Origin: a virus
DNA: 27,387 bases
Direction: 5' to 3' (one strand)
Virus record (IMG/VR): IMGVR_UViG_3300005067_000025
Location: 1-27,387 of that record
Below are positions 20,721-27,387 of this stretch, one piece after another; within the stretch, counting starts at the first letter, position 1, and each line of letters starts with the position of its first letter. The position numbers and the translations under genes were made by a program. The notes under the pieces are model-generated. The model was not told the DNA's origin. It did no database searches and saw nothing but the letters and a program-made list of their open reading frames with translations.

Positions 20721-22604
20721 TCACCTCGCAAAGGGGTTGAGGTTTCTGCCGGAGAGCTTCCCGGCCAGTCCATTGACAGGCGCACGACGCTGCGCGCGCG
20801 GCGTGTCGAGATATTTGTAAAATGGCGAGGACAGCGTCTGGAGCGCAGGAGTCCAATCCGGATGGGCCAGCGCGGCGGCGTAGACCTCGCAGTCCAGGTA
20901 GTGGTTCGCTGATTTTTTCTGGACCCAGACGCTGCGGCCGTTTTTCCCTTCCTCGCGTTCCTCGGCGCAGAGCTGGCGAATGTAGTCCTCGCCGGTTTCC
21001 GCGTGCAGCCACATGGGCTGGAGCGATTCCGGGTGCATCCGCGTCATGAGCACCAGATCCTTGAGGTCCACCGTGTCGAGGATGTAGAGGTGCATATTCT
21101 CCTGGAACTCCTTGGGTACATCCTTGTCCACTCCGACTTCCGTGCGCCGCACGGTTTTGTCCTGCGCCCGGCTCGCGCCCTTGACGCCGAAGACCCTGTC
21201 CGAATCCCACTCTTGAAGTAGCATCTTGACCTGGAGCGACCTGGACCAGCCCTGTTCGTGGGATTTGTCCTCGGTCCCGCCCACGTCGATGGCCGCGCGC
21301 CAGATCGGCATGACCACGTCATCGCGCCCCTCGACAGGGTAGGCGGTTTTGAAAATCTGGTCGTGCAGGGCTGTGTCGTTGGGCAGCTCGCCGTAATCCA
21401 CAAGCCAGCTTTCCAGCGAGTAGGCCCAGGCGCGGACCACGAAATAGTAGCTGGCTTTCTGGGTGTCGATGCCAAGCGTAAGAGCCACGGCCCCGGCAGG
21501 GACCACCCGTGCCGGGCGGTCATGCAGGACGCGGGCGCGGATATGGTCTTCGCTGGTCTTGACCGACACGACCTTGTACGGCTTTGAGGAGTGCGAATTG
21601 TCGAACCAGGCCATGGCCTTGGGTGTGCCGCGCTCCAGCGCGGTAAACCAATCAGCGGCGACCTTGGAGAGCGACACACTGCGGCTGCACCAGGAGGGGA
21701 TCACCACGCCCACGGCTTGCGGATGCGGGACAGGCGTATCCGTCACCAACCGTCCGCGGGCCACGGCGAGGTTGCGGTAGTGGTCATTCCAGCGCATGGC
21801 GCAGCCCTCGCATTCGTACCAGGCCATGCGCTGCTGGAGGATCACTTTCGGGTCGCGCACGCCTTGCGGCACACGGATACGTTCTTTGGTCATGACCTGG
21901 GCACAGCCGCAATTCGGGCACACCGCCTCGACCTCGTAGATGCACTGGGCTTCGCGGCGCATGTCGCGCCAGATTGTGGATTCGGATTCCGTGCCGCGCA
22001 CCTTGGACGCCCGGAGTATCTTGGCCTCCTCCTCGTAGGAGAGCGCCCGTTCCTCCATACGGTACACGGCCTGCTTGTCCAGGTAGGCGTCTTCCTCGTC
22101 GAGCACGATTACCCGCAGCGACACCGAGGACGCGCTGGCATCCGAGCCGGCAAACATGCCGTAACCAGTGCCAAATCGCATCTGGATTGCGTCGCGCCGG
22201 ATGGCCTGCCGGGCGTCAGCGGATAGCATGTCTCGAAGTACCGGGCTGCGCTTGAAATGCGGTCCCAGCTTCTCTTCCAAAATGCGCTTCATGGTCGATT
22301 CGTCAGGCATTCCCACGCCGAACGACGCTGGATCGCGCCTGATCTCCGAACAGAGGCAGGCGTAGGCGATGGTGGTCTTGGTAGTCTGGGACGGGGCGAC
22401 GAGGAAGAGCTTGCGCAGGCTGGGCATGTCCCAGAGGTCCATGATCCAGCGGGCATAGGGGGCGCGGTCATGCCGGAATTTCTGTCCGGCGTAGGGCCCG
22501 GCCACGAGCACGAAATCCTCGGCAGCGAAATCCGCCGTGCTTTTCCATGGCTGGGATTCGTAAACGCTTCGTTCGCCCGCGTAGAGCTTGATGGGAGACT
22601 GCAC
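20721..22604 (-). CDS. Terminase large subunit, GpA family
   Basis: A 627-residue protein starting at GTG 22604, which shares a base with the TAG of the small subunit gene (TAGTG). The ATPase part has a modified Walker A (LVAPSQTTKTT, about 68-78) and Walker B VIVLDEEDAY (165-174). A zinc-knuckle-like pair follows (C229/C232 and C265/C268). The nuclease domain shows LGIDTQKASYYFVV and AAIDVGGT, and ends with NHYLDCEVYAAALA. This is the lambda gpA type that cuts concatemers and drives DNA into the procapsid. Length fits. Followed by the Ogr-like gene. Confidence 0.95.
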   Translation of the reverse strand: MQSPIKLYAGERSVYESQPWKSTADFAAEDFVLVAGPYAGQKFRHDRAPYARWIMDLWDMPSLRKLFLVAPSQTTKTTIAYACLCSEIRRDPASFGVGMPDESTMKRILEEKLGPHFKRSPVLRDMLSADARQAIRRDAIQMRFGTGYGMFAGSDASASSVSLRVIVLDEEDAYLDKQAVYRMEERALSYEEEAKILRASKVRGTESESTIWRDMRREAQCIYEVEAVCPNCGCAQVMTKERIRVPQGVRDPKVILQQRMAWYECEGCAMRWNDHYRNLAVARGRLVTDTPVPHPQAVGVVIPSWCSRSVSLSKVAADWFTALERGTPKAMAWFDNSHSSKPYKVVSVKTSEDHIRARVLHDRPARVVPAGAVALTLGIDTQKASYYFVVRAWAYSLESWLVDYGELPNDTALHDQIFKTAYPVEGRDDVVMPIWRAAIDVGGTEDKSHEQGWSRSLQVKMLLQEWDSDRVFGVKGASRAQDKTVRRTEVGVDKDVPKEFQENMHLYILDTVDLKDLVLMTRMHPESLQPMWLHAETGEDYIRQLCAEEREEGKNGRSVWVQKKSANHYLDCEVYAAALAHPDWTPALQTLSSPFYKYLDTPRAQRRAPVNGLAGKLSGRNLNPFAR

Positions 22605-23449
22605 TATTCCTCCTCCAGCATGCGCACGTCGTAGCGCTCCAGCAATTCGTTTAGGCAGGACACATCACCACCGGCCTCGGTAACCAGCGCGGACAGCACC
22701 GCCTCCCGCTCGGCAAGGCGTCCTTTTTCGTAGGCGTCCCATGCCTCGCGCATTTCGTCCGTGAACCATTCCCCCGCAGCGAAAGTATTCAGCGCCTCGC
22801 GGATACGCCGTTTGTAAAGCTCCAAAAGCATGGCGCTGCGTGAAAACGCCCACCCGGAAAGCGCCTCGGCCCGGTCCTGGTCCCCCTCCACCAGATTGAT
22901 GATCTCTCTGGCCACATCGACATCCCCACCGAACAGGGAGATGATTTCGGATTTGTTGTCCCTGGCAAAGGAGGTCAGAAACAGGCGGAACGCCTGGGCG
23001 CGTTCGCCAAGCTCGCGCTCGATTGACGAAGTGAGTGTGTACAGCCCAAGCTCTTTTTCCAGGAGCAACTGCTTGCGCTTGGCCTCCACTTCCTTGAGCT
23101 GGGCATCGGCAGTCGTACGCCGCTCCGCCGCGCCAGGCACATGCCCTGCGTCCTGCACGTCGTCAGCGTCCATCTCCGGAGATGCGTCAATAACCTTAGG
23201 CAAATGCGACCGTGCATACGACTCGACCGTGCGCAGAGCATATCCTCCGCCGCGCCGCTGCCGAAGTTTCGGAGGCCCGGCAGAATCATTGCAGTGATTG
23301 TACACGGTTTTTTCGGAGACCTTGTATACCGCGCCCTTGTCTTTGGTTGCCGAGCCGTCACCGCAGCAGACGAACGATTCCCCTAAAGGGCAGGTCAAGT
23401 ACTGATGCACCTGGCGCGGCGTAGCGAACCAGATCACACGGCCACCCAT
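22604..23449 (-). CDS. Terminase small subunit (Nu1-like, putative)
   Basis: A 281-residue protein using ATG 23449 (MGGRVIWFATPRQVHQYL), which lies behind GGAGGTGAAAA and overlaps the primase end by 16 bases; the frame is open a little further upstream. The N-terminus looks like two helix-turn-helix-type DNA-binding segments (TPRQVHQYLTC and YKVSEKTVYNHCND), followed by a long charged helix (AEERRTTADAQLKEVEAKRK-like, about 107-135) and a helical C-terminus. This fits a terminase small subunit that recognises the packaging site, and the TerL gene follows with a one-base overlap. It is longer than lambda Nu1 (181). Call rests on HTH pattern and position. Confidence 0.75.
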   Translation of the reverse strand: MGGRVIWFATPRQVHQYLTCPLGESFVCCGDGSATKDKGAVYKVSEKTVYNHCNDSAGPPKLRQRRGGGYALRTVESYARSHLPKVIDASPEMDADDVQDAGHVPGAAERRTTADAQLKEVEAKRKQLLLEKELGLYTLTSSIERELGERAQAFRLFLTSFARDNKSEIISLFGGDVDVAREIINLVEGDQDRAEALSGWAFSRSAMLLELYKRRIREALNTFAAGEWFTDEMREAWDAYEKGRLAEREAVLSALVTEAGGDVSCLNELLERYDVRMLEEE

Positions 23450-24870
23450 TTTTTCACCTCCAATGCATCGGCGTAGTACGTCTGGACCACGTCGCACAGC
23501 CGGGCTTCGATCCCGTCAAATGACTGGCGCTGGCTGAACTCTATTGATAATTGCCGCAAAACGCTGCGGGCATGTGCCAATTGACTCTGTTTTGCGACAT
23601 GCACAAACGGCAATCCAAAGTCGTCTATAAAAATTTTAAGCTTCGCGCGGGACACCCGCTCGCAAAAACCGACCAAAGCAGCAGACCATTCCGGCAAATC
23701 CGCCATGGCGGAAAGGGCGTGCTGCATGCCGTAGCCTGGGAAAAGCGCATCCGCCGAGCTTTTGGGTTGCGCCGCGCGCTCCTGCATTTTGCGCAAGACA
23801 TAATTGGGGATCCCGGACATGATCCAATCGCGTATACTCAACCCTTTCGCGACAGCCTCACCCACGTCTTTGCCTAGGGCTGGCGGCGCAGGATGACGCA
23901 TTGCATTCGGATACTCGGCCTGCCAAAAATCGAGACTGGCCATTGCTCCGGCCTGGTCAAAATCCATTGCATTCAGGATCAAATCCGCGCGTCGGAGTAT
24001 CGATTCCACGACCCCGGCCGGGCGTTTGGCCGCGCCGCCTGTCCCCATTGCACCCACACCCAATGCGTGCCCCTCCTGCCATACCAGCGCTGCGTCGCGC
24101 TCCGTCTCCACCAGCACCCAGACGCGGATGGAAAGCTTTCCGTAGACATGATACAAACGGTTCGCGCCCCCGCGGACTTCCCAATACTTCCGCTGCTGAT
24201 CCTGCGCCCATGGCAGTCTCGGATCGTCCCTGCGGATTTTTATTTTTACCACACGCCCATCATGCACGGCCGGGATCACGAGACCGGCAGGCAGCCATAT
24301 CTTTTTGCCCTGGCCGTCATCGCGCGTGCCGCGCAGGCCCCACGCCTTTTCCGGCGGGTATTTGTCACGATCATTCCAGCCGATCTTGCAGACGCGCGCC
24401 GTCTCCGCAGTGATCCCGTATTGGGACAGCTCCGCGAGGCGCTCCGGCATGCCCTGGAGCCGCTCCACGGAATGGTCCACAAACGATTCCGCCCGGCTGC
24501 TCCAAACCTCGGGAGGCAGGACAACCTTGCCCACGGGACTGACTGCCTGACGAGCTGGGCGCGGCCCTTGCTCCGGGATGCGGCCCTTGCAATATGCCCG
24601 CAAAAATTCCGCGCACCCATCGGCGTCCGCCACCCCACGACCGTTGACGGCGTTGTAGATACCGACCAAGTCCGAGCTTGTCGCGCAGGAGTGACAATAG
24701 GCGAGGTCCCGCTCGAAGTCGTAAAAAAAAGCACCGCCAGGAGTTGTCTCGACGTGGAACGGGCAGTGCCCCCCAATCTCGGTATATCCGTGAGGGCGAG
24801 GATCCGTCACGAGCTGCTCCGCCAACGTGCGCCGCTCAGCCGTCGTAAGGTGTTCCATGGCGATGCTCAT
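23434..24870 (-). CDS. Phage primase with CHC2 zinc finger and Toprim domain
   Basis: A 478-residue protein with an N-terminal CHC2-type zinc finger (GGHCPFHVETTPGGAFFYDF at residues 34-53, then YCHSC at 58-62; C36, H39, C59, C62). A Toprim domain follows, with the conserved Glu in VLVETERDAALVW and the acidic motif ILNAMDFDQAGAMAS. It should make RNA primers for phage replication, working with the SF3 helicase encoded upstream. In P4 these activities are on one polypeptide; here they are on two genes. Start ATG 24870 overlaps a preceding frame as ATGA. Its 3' end overlaps the small terminase gene. Confident. Confidence 0.9.
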   Translation of the reverse strand: MSIAMEHLTTAERRTLAEQLVTDPRPHGYTEIGGHCPFHVETTPGGAFFYDFERDLAYCHSCATSSDLVGIYNAVNGRGVADADGCAEFLRAYCKGRIPEQGPRPARQAVSPVGKVVLPPEVWSSRAESFVDHSVERLQGMPERLAELSQYGITAETARVCKIGWNDRDKYPPEKAWGLRGTRDDGQGKKIWLPAGLVIPAVHDGRVVKIKIRRDDPRLPWAQDQQRKYWEVRGGANRLYHVYGKLSIRVWVLVETERDAALVWQEGHALGVGAMGTGGAAKRPAGVVESILRRADLILNAMDFDQAGAMASLDFWQAEYPNAMRHPAPPALGKDVGEAVAKGLSIRDWIMSGIPNYVLRKMQERAAQPKSSADALFPGYGMQHALSAMADLPEWSAALVGFCERVSRAKLKIFIDDFGLPFVHVAKQSQLAHARSVLRQLSIEFSQRQSFDGIEARLCDVVQTYYADALEVKKWVAV

Positions 24871-25247
24871 TGCCGCCCCCCCCTGCCGGAGGCATCAAGG
24901 CGGCACACAAGGGGAGCAAATCTCGAAAAGCAGGCCGCACAAAATAAAGAGGTCGAAGCTTCGATGTTATTAACGGGGAGGTCTTCTTGACTAACCAAGC
25001 GCGATGATTTAATTTTGTGTCTCAGCTTAGACAAGACGACCTTTTTCCAGCAAAAAACCCTCTTACTAAAAAAATATTCCTTTACCATTTTATCTTTTTC
25101 TCTACATACTTTCTTTCTTACAAAGGTATAAAGGTCTAAGAAGGTAAGGTAGAATAAAGGCAACCGTCCAAAATCACGTCCAAAAGAGAAAAGCAGAGCT
25201 CGCTTAGACTTCTCTTCGGAGCTTCGATCTTCAATACGGCAGATCAT
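24867..25247 (-). CDS. Uncertain 126-residue frame between helicase and primase
   Basis: From ATG 25247 a frame runs to TGA 24869-24867. Its start overlaps the helicase end and its stop overlaps the primase start as ATGA, as expected for a coupled gene. The product begins MICRIEDRSSEEKSKRALLF and is rich in Lys, Phe, Leu and Ser, with no family I know; composition is unlike its neighbours. The same stretch is AT-rich and holds AAGGT repeats, so it may be a non-coding origin region with an accidental open frame. I rate coding as less likely than not. Confidence 0.3.
   Translation of the reverse strand: MICRIEDRSSEEKSKRALLFSFGRDFGRLPLFYLTFLDLYTFVRKKVCREKDKMVKEYFFSKRVFCWKKVVLSKLRHKIKSSRLVSQEDLPVNNIEASTSLFCAACFSRFAPLVCRLDASGRGGRQ
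25123..25160. repeat. AAGGT iteron-like repeats in AT-rich region
   Basis: AAGGT occurs at 25123, 25131, 25141 and 25146, with a further AAGG at 25157. They lie in the AT-rich 24960-25170 gap between helicase and primase genes, beside long A/T-rich tracts. The arrangement resembles origin iterons, but no initiator-binding evidence exists. Confidence 0.45.
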
Positions 25248-26910
25248 GACCCTGCCCCTCGGTCTGCCACTCTGCGCGAATGATGACATTGTAAAAAACC
25301 TTGTTTTTCGGCGGGACCTTGACGAGTTCAGTGCGGTTGGTGAAGTCTTTGCCCAGCGCATTTTGGCTCATGATTTTTGATTCAGGGATGCTTTTCTCCT
25401 CTTTGCACCAGCGCTGAAAGACCTGGTAAATGTCCTTCATCTGTGTGCGCGTCCAATCTGTAGCCGCTGTCGGCGTCGCATCGGTGACCTCCAGACACTG
25501 CTCCAGGAACTCTCCCACGAAATCGTTCGAAGCCATGTAGTCCTCGGTGGTCGCGAGCACCGAAGCCGGCGGCGTCAGGTCCATGGTCTTGAGAAATTCG
25601 ACAGCTCCCCGCACAGCCCAGGCCAGTATCCCGGAAAGGTGTTCTGGCTGGTGGAGCTTGTGCTCCAGCTGCGGGTCCATGGGATAGACACGCGCCTCAG
25701 GGTCGGCCTCGGCTCCCTGCCGGAACGTGCAGCCGAACTTGATGATCCGCAGCCGCTCCTGGAAAGCTCTGTCGTCTCCGGAGACAGACGGGACTCTGTT
25801 CGTCACGAACAGCATTTTGAATTTCGGGATGTATTCCGTGATATTGTTCGAGTAGAGCCCCCGGCAGGTGATGGGGTCACCTCCGGAGAGGGCCTTGATT
25901 GCCCCCTCGGAGAAGCGCGCGCGCTTCGGCGCTTCGGAGGCGCAAGCAAGCCGTGTATGTTCCAGGGACACCAGGATTTGATCCGGCTTGTCAGAGGACT
26001 GAAGGGCTTTTTCGTCGAGCAGAAATTTGGGGGGTATCTGCTGGAAGTACGTGCCCATGATCTGGCGAATGGTGCGAAAGAAAACGCCTTTGCCATTGCG
26101 CCCCTGTGGACCCCAAAAGCAGTAAAATTCCTGGACGTTTGAGAGTCCGGTTATCCAGTACCCCGTGCATCGCTGGACGTAGTCGATGAGCTCCTGGTCT
26201 CCGGCAAACACCTGCTGCAAGAACGTCTCCCACAGATCGCTCTCTGCCTGGAGTTTGTCCCATAGAATGCCCGAAGCGCGGTTGATGTAGTCAAGAGGGT
26301 TTGCCGGGAGGGCCTTGCCAGTGCGCAAATCGATTACCGCATTGGCGCAGGCAAAAAGGTACGGGTCGGCGTTCCACTCCGTACCCAAAATCCCCAGGTA
26401 GCCAGGGTTGGCCACGCTCGCCAGATCAAGCACTTTTCCAATTCTACCAGGGTCTTTCAGTTCTTTTGCCCGACGATCCCATGCGGCCTGCTGCCGCAGC
26501 AAGGGATCAAGCATCTCCCGCTTTGCAGTTTTGGTTTCCGCCGCGAGATATTCAGCAGATTTCTGCATTTCTTTAGCGGCCTGTCCGTAGAACCTCGCCT
26601 GCTGGCGGTAGTCTTCGGCGATATACGTCAGGCTGTGACGATGCGTCCGTCCCATATCTTCACCCCAATGGGTCTCCTTGAACCGGAACCACCTCCCCTG
26701 GGTGTTGTCAAAAATCAGCTTGCCGCCGAACCGCTCGGAAAATCGCCGAGCGTCGCCCATGTGGTTGTCGTCGTAGTCCGCCTTGAGCTGGTCAATGTAT
26801 CCCGTTGGCGTCGTTGTTTCAGACGGCGGTTCCTCTTTTGATTTTTGATACTGCTCTTGCTCCGTGCGCACGGCCTCGTCCACTTGCCGCTTGATTTCTT
26901 CCTTACTCAT
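25231..26910 (-). CDS. Replicative SF3 helicase, P4/D5 primase-helicase family
   Basis: I use ATG 26910 (MSKEEIKRQVDEAV), 559 residues, because GGGAGG precedes it and it overlaps the prior frame as ATGA; the open frame begins at an in-frame GTG inside that ribosome site. A D5_N-type region (WNADPYLFACANAVIDLRTG, about 179-198) leads into the SF3 ATPase: Walker A GPQGRNGKG (about 267-275), LVSLEHTRLACASE (about 313-326) and the motif C segment FKMLFVTNRVPS (about 364-375). The last 60 residues (TQMKDIYQVFQRWC ... NKVFYNVII) match the antirepressor C-terminus. It unwinds the phage origin. The primase domain seen in P4 alpha is absent here and encoded separately. Confidence 0.93.
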   Translation of the reverse strand: MSKEEIKRQVDEAVRTEQEQYQKSKEEPPSETTTPTGYIDQLKADYDDNHMGDARRFSERFGGKLIFDNTQGRWFRFKETHWGEDMGRTHRHSLTYIAEDYRQQARFYGQAAKEMQKSAEYLAAETKTAKREMLDPLLRQQAAWDRRAKELKDPGRIGKVLDLASVANPGYLGILGTEWNADPYLFACANAVIDLRTGKALPANPLDYINRASGILWDKLQAESDLWETFLQQVFAGDQELIDYVQRCTGYWITGLSNVQEFYCFWGPQGRNGKGVFFRTIRQIMGTYFQQIPPKFLLDEKALQSSDKPDQILVSLEHTRLACASEAPKRARFSEGAIKALSGGDPITCRGLYSNNITEYIPKFKMLFVTNRVPSVSGDDRAFQERLRIIKFGCTFRQGAEADPEARVYPMDPQLEHKLHQPEHLSGILAWAVRGAVEFLKTMDLTPPASVLATTEDYMASNDFVGEFLEQCLEVTDATPTAATDWTRTQMKDIYQVFQRWCKEEKSIPESKIMSQNALGKDFTNRTELVKVPPKNKVFYNVIIRAEWQTEGQGHDLPY

Positions 26911-27251
26911 GCCGCGCACCTCCCGAGTTCACGATCAAGATCATGCGTACAGGTGCTGCCGATCAGCGCACGCATTGTAAAATTGTAAAAATCATTTTGC
27001 ATACCACTCGCGCGAAACTTGCGGTCGAATGGTCCCGTATTAGGAAAAGCTGCGGGAGGACCCAACGGCACTACGGGACTGATTGTTTTCGCCTTAGACC
27101 TAATCGAAAGCTTTCTTATAAAGGGGGAAAGAGGGGAGGACGCAGTCGCGGCGTGCCCCTTGGTGGAAGCGGCCGCAGAAGCGGCCGCATTGACGACCAG
27201 ATGCTGGTCAGGAAGCGCAAAGAAAAGCGCAAAGAGCTCGCGTGAATCCAT
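26907..27251 (-). CDS. Small unknown protein upstream of helicase
   Basis: A 114-residue frame starting at ATG 27251 (MDSRELFALFFALPDQHLVV), with an Ala/Ser-rich low-complexity stretch (NAAASAAAST) and a more protein-like end (NDFYNFTMRALIGSTC). The stop overlaps the helicase start as ATGA. No ribosome site is visible before ATG 27251, so the true start may be further in. It would be the first gene of the early transcript after the attachment site. Family not recognised; coding is likely because of the coupled end, but not certain. Confidence 0.42.
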   Translation of the reverse strand: MDSRELFALFFALPDQHLVVNAAASAAASTKGHAATASSPLSPFIRKLSIRSKAKTISPVVPLGPPAAFPNTGPFDRKFRASGMQNDFYNFTMRALIGSTCTHDLDRELGRCAA

Positions 27252-27263
27252 AGGGTTGGTAGC

Positions 27264-27292
27264 ATTACCCCTGAGACCAACGAGCTCTGCAA
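27264..27292 (-). promoter_or_regulatory. Weak promoter candidate for the early operon
   Basis: On the minus strand TTGCAG (27292-27287) is followed after 17 bases by GGTAAT (27269-27264). It lies between the attachment site and the first early frame. Both boxes are only partial matches, so this is tentative. Confidence 0.25.
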
Positions 27293-27339
27293 GGCGCTGG
27301 ATTTTATTGGATATGATCTGGCATGAAGGGCAGGAATCC

Positions 27340-27387
27340 AGCCTCCTAAGCAGTAGGCCGTGCGTTCGAATCGCGCCGGGGGCACCA
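27340..27387 (+). other. tRNA-Arg(CCT) 3' half: attachment site
   Basis: The sequence carries an anticodon loop CTCCTAA (27343-27349, anticodon CCT), variable loop, a paired T arm (GTGCG-TTCGAAT-CGCGC, 27360-27376), acceptor strand CGGGGGC, discriminator A and CCA (27385-27387). The acceptor partner GCCCCCG is absent where the 5' end of a tRNA would be (about 27311), and the anticodon stem only pairs in part. So this is a 3' tRNA fragment, the usual sign of tRNA-directed integration. The complete tRNA should lie beyond the left edge. Identity as Arg rests on the anticodon. Confidence 0.8.

Noticed and set aside
20719-21210. Upstream extension of the Ogr-like frame to 21210
   Set aside because: It overlaps TerL coding in another frame with Arg/Gly-rich sequence. 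The ATG at 20718 directly after the TerL stop has the ribosome site.
25248-25361. Extension of the 126-residue frame upstream into the helicase gene
   Set aside because: That part is a shadow of the helicase C-terminus and has no added support.
27116-27385. Minus-strand frame starting PPARFERTAYCLGG
   Set aside because: This is the known false translation of the antisense of a tRNA T arm and acceptor, not a gene.
27311-27387. A complete tRNA at the right end
   Set aside because: No 5' acceptor strand GCCCCCG or D arm is present, and the anticodon stem pairs only in part.
1-27387. CRISPR array, insertion sequence, rRNA, integrase or CI-type repressor
   Set aside because: No regular spacer-repeat pattern, transposase motif, rRNA-like segment, tyrosine or serine recombinase motif, or CI-like HTH protein was found among the frames.

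Overview
The window is about 27 kb of a temperate tailed phage (a prophage), GC-rich and tightly packed. Nearly every gene is read from the minus strand, so gene order runs from right to left. The host is not named in the sequence. High GC and the style of the proteins suggest a Desulfovibrio-like bacterium (Desulfobacterota), but that is an inference. The right edge ends exactly at the CCA end of a partial tRNA-Arg(CCT) 3' half with no matching 5' half. I read this as one attachment site of the integrated phage. The left edge cuts through a tail gene. No integrase, CI-type repressor or excisionase gene lies inside the window, so these should lie to the left of position 1.

Region by region, from right to left. 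(1) 23.4-27.4 kb, replication: a small unknown ORF, a P4/D5-type SF3 helicase, an AT-rich stretch with AAGGT iteron-like repeats, and a separate CHC2/Toprim primase. (2) 20.5-23.4 kb, packaging: small terminase, GpA-type large terminase and an Ogr/Delta-like zinc-finger regulator. (3) 18.3-20.5 kb, an inserted control block: one AT-richer gene on the plus strand (a membrane-anchored unknown, a moron candidate), and opposite it a leader carrying a C4-type antisense RNA, a 93-residue ORF and a BRO-N antirepressor closed by a terminator. The layout matches the immI (c4-icd-ant) locus of phage P1. (4) 13.3-18.3 kb, a lambda-type head: gpW, portal, S49 protease with a nested scaffold start, a decoration protein with an internal duplication, and the major capsid protein. 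(5) 11.7-13.3 kb, lysis: holin, GH24 endolysin, Rz and Rz1. (6) 1-11.7 kb, tail: GPZ-like, FII-like and U-like connector or terminator proteins, then a Mu-like contractile tail in Mu order (DUF2635, sheath, tube, chaperone with a -1 frameshift, tape measure, gp43-gp48 homologues, fibre).

The phage is therefore a mosaic: lambda-type capsid and packaging, Mu-type contractile tail, a P4-type replication helicase, and a P1-type RNA-controlled antirepressor switch placed between terminase and head genes. The most interesting points are this switch, the plus-strand moron beside it, a C-terminal module shared by the antirepressor and the helicase, a tandem TTACAG-N2-CTGTAA operator before the head genes, the T7 slippery site in the tail chaperone gene, and the nested scaffold gene.
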